In this document: positions 61,044-64,000 of the stretch, piece by piece
How positions within the stretch are numbered: position 1 is the first letter of the stretch
Layout: each line of letters starts with the position of its first letter
Assembly: GCA_029098225.1 (NCBI GenBank)
Contig: JAQXNX010000003.1
Location: 1-64,000 of the forward strand
From: Spirochaetales bacterium
GTDB taxonomy: Bacteria > Spirochaetota > Spirochaetia > Treponematales > Treponemataceae
Direction of reading: 5' to 3'
DNA length: 64,000 nt
Notes under the pieces: generated by a model
What the model was told of the DNA's origin: nothing
The model's input: the letters and a program-made list of their open reading frames with translations, nothing else
Database searches by the model: none
Translations under genes and position numbers: made by a program

Positions 61044-62004
61044 GATTCCTGTTGTAGTTATTTTTGCTCCAACAGCTTCTGGAAAGACTGCCTTAATGAA
61101 AGAACTTTTTTCTTGCAAAGGCAGTCATTTTATTTTAAATGCAGAAGTAATTAATGCAGATTCCTGTCAGGTTTATAAATACATGGACATTGGAACTGCA
61201 AAAGCAGAAAAAGAACTTTTAGATTTAGTTCCTCATCATTTAATAAATTTATGTTTGCCGTCAGAGCAGTTTAATGTTTCTGATTTTGTTGATATGGCAG
61301 ATAAGAAATGTGAAGAAATCTATAAAATGGGAAAACTTCCTGTAGTTTGTGGTGGAACTGGTTTTTATATAAGAAATTTTTTATTTGGAGTATCTAAAAC
61401 TCCTGAATCAGACCCAAAAATAAGGGAAGAATTAAAGGACCGGGTTCAGAAGGAAGGGATAAAGGCTCTTTATGCTGAATTACAGAAAATTGATCCACAG
61501 AGTGCTCTGAAAATTCATCCGAATGATGCTTATAGAATTTGCCGTGCGCTCGAAGTTTATTATATAAGTGGTAAAACAAGAACTTCTTTTCAAATCAGGA
61601 ATTCCCTTAGAGACTGTTATGAATTTTTGTTTTTAATTCTTCAGCCTCCGCGAGAAAAGCTTTATGAAAGAATCAGACAGCGTGTAGATTTAATGATAGA
61701 CGCAGGGCTTGAAAAAGAGATAAATAATCTTGTTCAAAAAGGTTATAATCAAAATTCTCCCGGAATGAAGGCAATCGGTTACAGCGAATGGTTTGAATCG
61801 GAATATTTTAATGGAAATAAAGATATAGCGGAAATAGTTGAGAATATAAAGCATCACAGCTGTAAATATGCAAAAAAACAGTACACCTATATAAGAGATA
61901 TAAATGAAGGAATTGTAATTGATTATAACGGAACAGAAGAAGATATAAAAAAAGCAGGAAAATTGATTTCAGATTTTGTGAAAACAACAATGAAAAAAAA
62001 ATGA
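61030..62004 (+). CDS. miaA: tRNA dimethylallyltransferase (second of two)
   Basis: A 324-aa MiaA homologue. The P-loop is FAPTASGKTALM, with Ala for the first Gly of GPTA. Substrate motif NADSCQVYKYMDIGTAKAE and VVCGGTGFYIRNFL are good. The C-terminal tRNA-binding segment reads YAKKQYTYIRDI, lacking the usual Trp-Phe-Arg. The start is TTG at 61030, inside rpoZ; no ATG is available near the conserved N-terminus. The rpoZ-miaA pairing suggests this is the ancestral copy and the gene at 17554 the additional one. Three hairpin repeats follow its stop. Confidence 0.88.
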   Translation: MNKHKIPVVVIFAPTASGKTALMKELFSCKGSHFILNAEVINADSCQVYKYMDIGTAKAEKELLDLVPHHLINLCLPSEQFNVSDFVDMADKKCEEIYKMGKLPVVCGGTGFYIRNFLFGVSKTPESDPKIREELKDRVQKEGIKALYAELQKIDPQSALKIHPNDAYRICRALEVYYISGKTRTSFQIRNSLRDCYEFLFLILQPPREKLYERIRQRVDLMIDAGLEKEINNLVQKGYNQNSPGMKAIGYSEWFESEYFNGNKDIAEIVENIKHHSCKYAKKQYTYIRDINEGIVIDYNGTEEDIKKAGKLISDFVKTTMKKK

Positions 62005-62010
62005 AATGAA

Positions 62011-62467
62011 ATGAATGAAAAAAAAGCGGAGCGAAGGTTCGTCTTTTGCGCAGGTTCATTTTCGTTTACCGGAGCAAAAGCCGGTTCTTCGCGTAAGCTT
62101 TTTAATATGTGACAAATTGATTAAAATATGAAAATAAAAAAAATAAAAATAAAGATTTTGAATTTAGAAAACAAAAATGAAAAAAATGAATGAAAAAAAA
62201 GCGGAGCGAAGGTTCAGCTTTTGCGCAGGTTCACTTTCGTTTACCGGAGTAAAAGCTGGTTCTTCGCGTAAGCTTTTTTAATATGTGACAAATTGATTAG
62301 AATATGAAAATAAAAAAAATAAAAATAAAGATTTTGAATTTAGAAAACAAAAATGAAAAAAATGAATGAAAAAAAAGCGGAGCGAAGGTTCAGCTTTTGC
62401 GCAGGTTCACTTTTGTTTACCGGAGTAAAAGCTGGTTCTTCGCGTAAGCTTTTTTTTCATTCATTTT
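62011..62467. repeat. Three tandem ~175-bp repeats, each with a long hairpin
   Basis: Units begin at 62011, 62186 and 62362 (periods 175 and 176 bp). Each has GCGGAGCGAAGGTTC near its left end and GGTTCTTCGCGTAAGCTTTT about 60 nt later; the two ends pair into a long imperfect hairpin. Unit 3 has the longest stem, 62359-62467: AAAATGAATG plus eight A plus GC at left, exact complement at right. Units 1 and 2 are joined by an AT-rich spacer nearly identical in both. The left arm G of unit 1 is A in units 2 and 3, and the paired right-arm C is T, preserving pairing. This 557-bp interval (62005-62561) has no ORF. The hairpin plus T-tract could terminate rpoZ-miaA. Confidence 0.85.
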
Positions 62468-62502
62468 AATTAAATTCAATTTTTTCATTAAAAAATTTTA
62501 TA

Positions 62503-62531
62503 TTGACTAATTTTTTGATTTTTGTAATAAT
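62503..62531 (+). promoter_or_regulatory. Promoter of the bS22-like gene
   Basis: TTGACT (62503-62508), 17 bp, AATAAT (62526-62531), about 30 nt before the GTG at 62562. Confidence 0.55.
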
Positions 62532-62561
62532 ATCAACACTTTATAAAGTAGGAGTGCCGTC

Positions 62562-62651
62562 GTGCCTTGTGGAAAGAAAAGAAAGCGCCAGAAAATGGCG
62601 ACACATAAGCGTAAGAAGATGCTTAGAAGGAACAGACATAAGAGCAAGTAG
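62562..62651 (+). CDS. Tiny Arg/Lys-rich ribosomal-type protein (AURKAIP1/COX24, bS22-like)
   Basis: A 29-codon gene starting with GTG: MPCGKKRKRQKMATHKRKKM then LRRNRHKSK. Nearly half the residues are Lys or Arg. The KKRKRxKMATHKRKKxLRRNRHK pattern is that of the COX24/mS38 domain, called bS22 where seen in bacterial ribosomes; spirochaete genomes carry such a mini-gene. A clear AGGAG site lies at 62550-62554, 7 nt before the GTG. It has its own promoter and terminator, so it is an independent unit. Probably a small-subunit rRNA-binding protein; this is family inference. Confidence 0.8.
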   Translation: MPCGKKRKRQKMATHKRKKMLRRNRHKSK

Positions 62652-62678
62652 TTTTTATGTCGGCGCTTATGTCAGATA

Positions 62679-62727
62679 GACCGTGTAGCAGCAATTTATT
62701 TTTTTGCTGTATGCGGTCTTTTTTTTT
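62679..62727 (+). terminator. Rho-independent terminator of the bS22-like gene
   Basis: GACCG...GCAGCAA pairs with TTGCTG...CGGTC, followed by a run of T. A TATAAT (62730-62735) for the next gene begins immediately after. Confidence 0.88.
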
Positions 62728-62767
62728 AGTATAATCGAAAAAATCGATTAAATTAATTAAGTTTTTT

Positions 62768-64000
62768 TTGGGGTTTATTATTTTACTTTCAGATATTAAT
62801 TCACCACAGGATTTATTAAATTTAACTCAAAAAGAAATCAAAGTTCTTGCTAAAGATATTCGTAAAACAATAATTAATGTTGTAGGAAATAACGGAGGTC
62901 ATCTTGCAAGTAATCTTGGAGTGGTGGAATTAACAATAGCCCTTCACCGTGTATTCAATTCTCCGGAAGATGCACTTATTTTTGATGTAAGTCATCAATG
63001 TTATACGCATAAACTATTAACAGGTCGTTATAAGGAATTCAGTTCTTTAAGAAAAAAAAATGGAATTTCAGGATTTACAAAACCTTCAGAAAGTCCTCAT
63101 GATTATTTTTTTAACGGTCATTCTTCAACTTCTATTTCTTCTGCCCTTGGCTTATTAACAGCCCGCGATCTTGATAAAAAAGATGGAAAAGTAATTGCTG
63201 TAATTGGCGATGGAGCTTTGACTGGCGGTATGGCCTTTGAGGCTTTATCGCATGCTGGTCAGTTATCTAAAAATCTTATTGTAGTTTTAAATGATAATCA
63301 GATGTCAATTGATCATAATACAGGATCTGTTTCCCGTTATTTAAGCCGATTGACAACAACTTCAAGATATCAGTCTATAAGATATAAAATTGATAAGGCT
63401 ATAGATAAAATTCCATATTTAGGAAGTCATCTTGAAAAATTCATTTTCAGATTTAAGCGTGCTGTAAAAGGTCTTTTTCTTACAAATAATTTATTTGTAG
63501 ATCTTGGATTTGAATATGTTGGTCCATTAGACGGTCATAATGAAGCTGCTCTTGAGAATGTTTTTAAGCGTGTAAGAAAACTTCCACGTCCTGTTGTAGT
63601 TCATGTTGTTACAAAAAAAGGAAAAGGCTACAGCCCTGCAGAAGATAAGCCTGAGCTTTTTCATGGAGTTGGTCCATTTTTAATTAGTGATGGTACTGTA
63701 GAAAAATACGATTCTTTAAGTTTTACAGAAGCCTTCAGTAATATTATTGTTGAAGAAGCAGAAAAAAATAAGGATATAGTTGCAATTACAGCAGCAATGT
63801 CAAAGGGAACTGGTCTTTCATCTTTTTCTCATAAATTTCCGAATCGTTTTTTTGATGTTGGAATTGCAGAGGAGCATGCCGTTACTTTTGCAGGCGGACT
63901 TTCTAAAGGTGGAAAAATTCCTGTAGTATGCATTTATTCTACATTCATTCAGCGCGCAGTTGACCAGATGATTCATGATATTGCTCTTCAGAATCTTCAT
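62768..64000 (+). CDS. dxs: 1-deoxy-D-xylulose-5-phosphate synthase (3' end cut by window)
   Basis: Dxs is the thiamine-diphosphate enzyme that starts the MEP isoprenoid pathway, supplying the prenyl synthase at 4967. About 410 codons are visible. The N-terminal [18 protein letters not shown] leads to [32 protein letters not shown], and the ThDP motif [14 protein letters not shown]...NDNQMS. Then come VGPLDGHN and the catalytic Glu in [13 protein letters not shown]. No ATG or GTG occurs near the conserved N-terminus. Choices are TTG at 62768, used here, or ATT at 62780, which sits 6 nt after a GGGG ribosome-like site. The frame is open to the window end. Confidence 0.9.
   Translation, partial: MGFIILLSDINSPQDLLNLTQKEIKVLAKDIRKTIINVVGNNGGHLASNLGVVELTIALHRVFNSPEDALIFDVSHQCYTHKLLTGRYKEFSSLRKKNGISGFTKPSESPHDYFFNGHSSTSISSALGLLTARDLDKKDGKVIAVIGDGALTGGMAFEALSHAGQLSKNLIVVLNDNQMSIDHNTGSVSRYLSRLTTTSRYQSIRYKIDKAIDKIPYLGSHLEKFIFRFKRAVKGLFLTNNLFVDLGFEYVGPLDGHNEAALENVFKRVRKLPRPVVVHVVTKKGKGYSPAEDKPELFHGVGPFLISDGTVEKYDSLSFTEAFSNIIVEEAEKNKDIVAITAAMSKGTGLSSFSHKFPNRFFDVGIAEEHAVTFAGGLSKGGKIPVVCIYSTFIQRAVDQMIHDIALQNLH

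Noticed and set aside
61808-62059. 83-codon minus-strand ORF at the end of miaA
   Set aside because: Phe/Leu-rich shadow of miaA running into the hairpin repeat; no start signals.
62011-62467. CRISPR array
   Set aside because: The repeats are about 175 bp, only three, nearly contiguous, with identical spacer-like parts; no cas genes are present.

Overview
The window is AT-rich bacterial chromosome with the gene content and style of a spirochaete of the genus Treponema. Pointers are the divergent omega subunit followed by miaA, the 29-codon arginine/lysine-rich ribosomal-type protein ahead of dxs, an LptC-like lipoprotein next to pyrG, cheR-cheB, several lipoproteins with relaxed lipoboxes, and an anaerobic (class III) ribonucleotide reductase. 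The anaerobic NrdD system and an araD/FGGY-kinase pair suggest a fermentative, host-associated species. Genus is inferred from recalled family resemblance; no search was run.

Layout. 1-6.0 kb: lptC (cut by the window edge) and pyrG on the minus strand, cheR-cheB on plus, then a minus operon of a polyprenyl synthase, a TPR protein and a small membrane protein. 6.0-6.4 kb: gene-free AT-rich DNA with paired DnaA-box-like sites. 6.4-15.5 kb: a STAS/zinc-ribbon protein, two membrane proteins, an Uup-like ABC-F ATPase, RlpA, an unrecognised soluble protein and a lipoprotein. 15.5-29.5 kb: RNA-modification and housekeeping genes (rlmI-like, a first miaA, TatD-like, signal peptidase I, a second ABC-F, UvrD/PcrA helicase, NrnA-like) mixed with envelope proteins of unknown role. 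29.5-33.6 kb: the minus-strand NrdR/NrdD/NrdG cluster. 33.7-40.4 kb: lnt on minus, then a plus run of a galactokinase-like GHMP kinase, surE and two repeat proteins. 40.4-47.1 kb: a 1556-codon ORF joining DNA polymerase IV to a signal peptide and a large predicted outer-membrane protein, preceded by a polytopic membrane protein. 47.2-52.4 kb: hypothetical, lipoprotein, trmB, ligA, hypothetical. 52.4-60.1 kb: minus run of M23 peptidase, recJ, pyrimidine-nucleoside phosphorylase, recO, then araD and its sugar kinase. 60.1-64 kb: a candidate structured RNA, a small lipoprotein, rpoZ-miaA, three tandem hairpin repeats, the 29-aa ribosomal-type gene and the start of dxs.

Most notable points. (1) The glycyl-radical tail of NrdD is absent from the main NrdD ORF and lies in a separate ORF, fused to a CPNC thioredoxin-like domain, with its own NrdR-box promoter. 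(2) DinB is joined in frame to a secretion signal and an outer-membrane-like protein. (3) The CTP synthase glutaminase domain has Asp where the catalytic Cys should be. (4) A multi-stem fold sits at 60.22-60.35 kb. (5) Three hairpin units repeat every 175-176 bp downstream of miaA, with a compensatory change between copies. (6) Several genes have a -10 hexamer about 6 nt before the ATG and no Shine-Dalgarno sequence, suggesting leaderless mRNAs.
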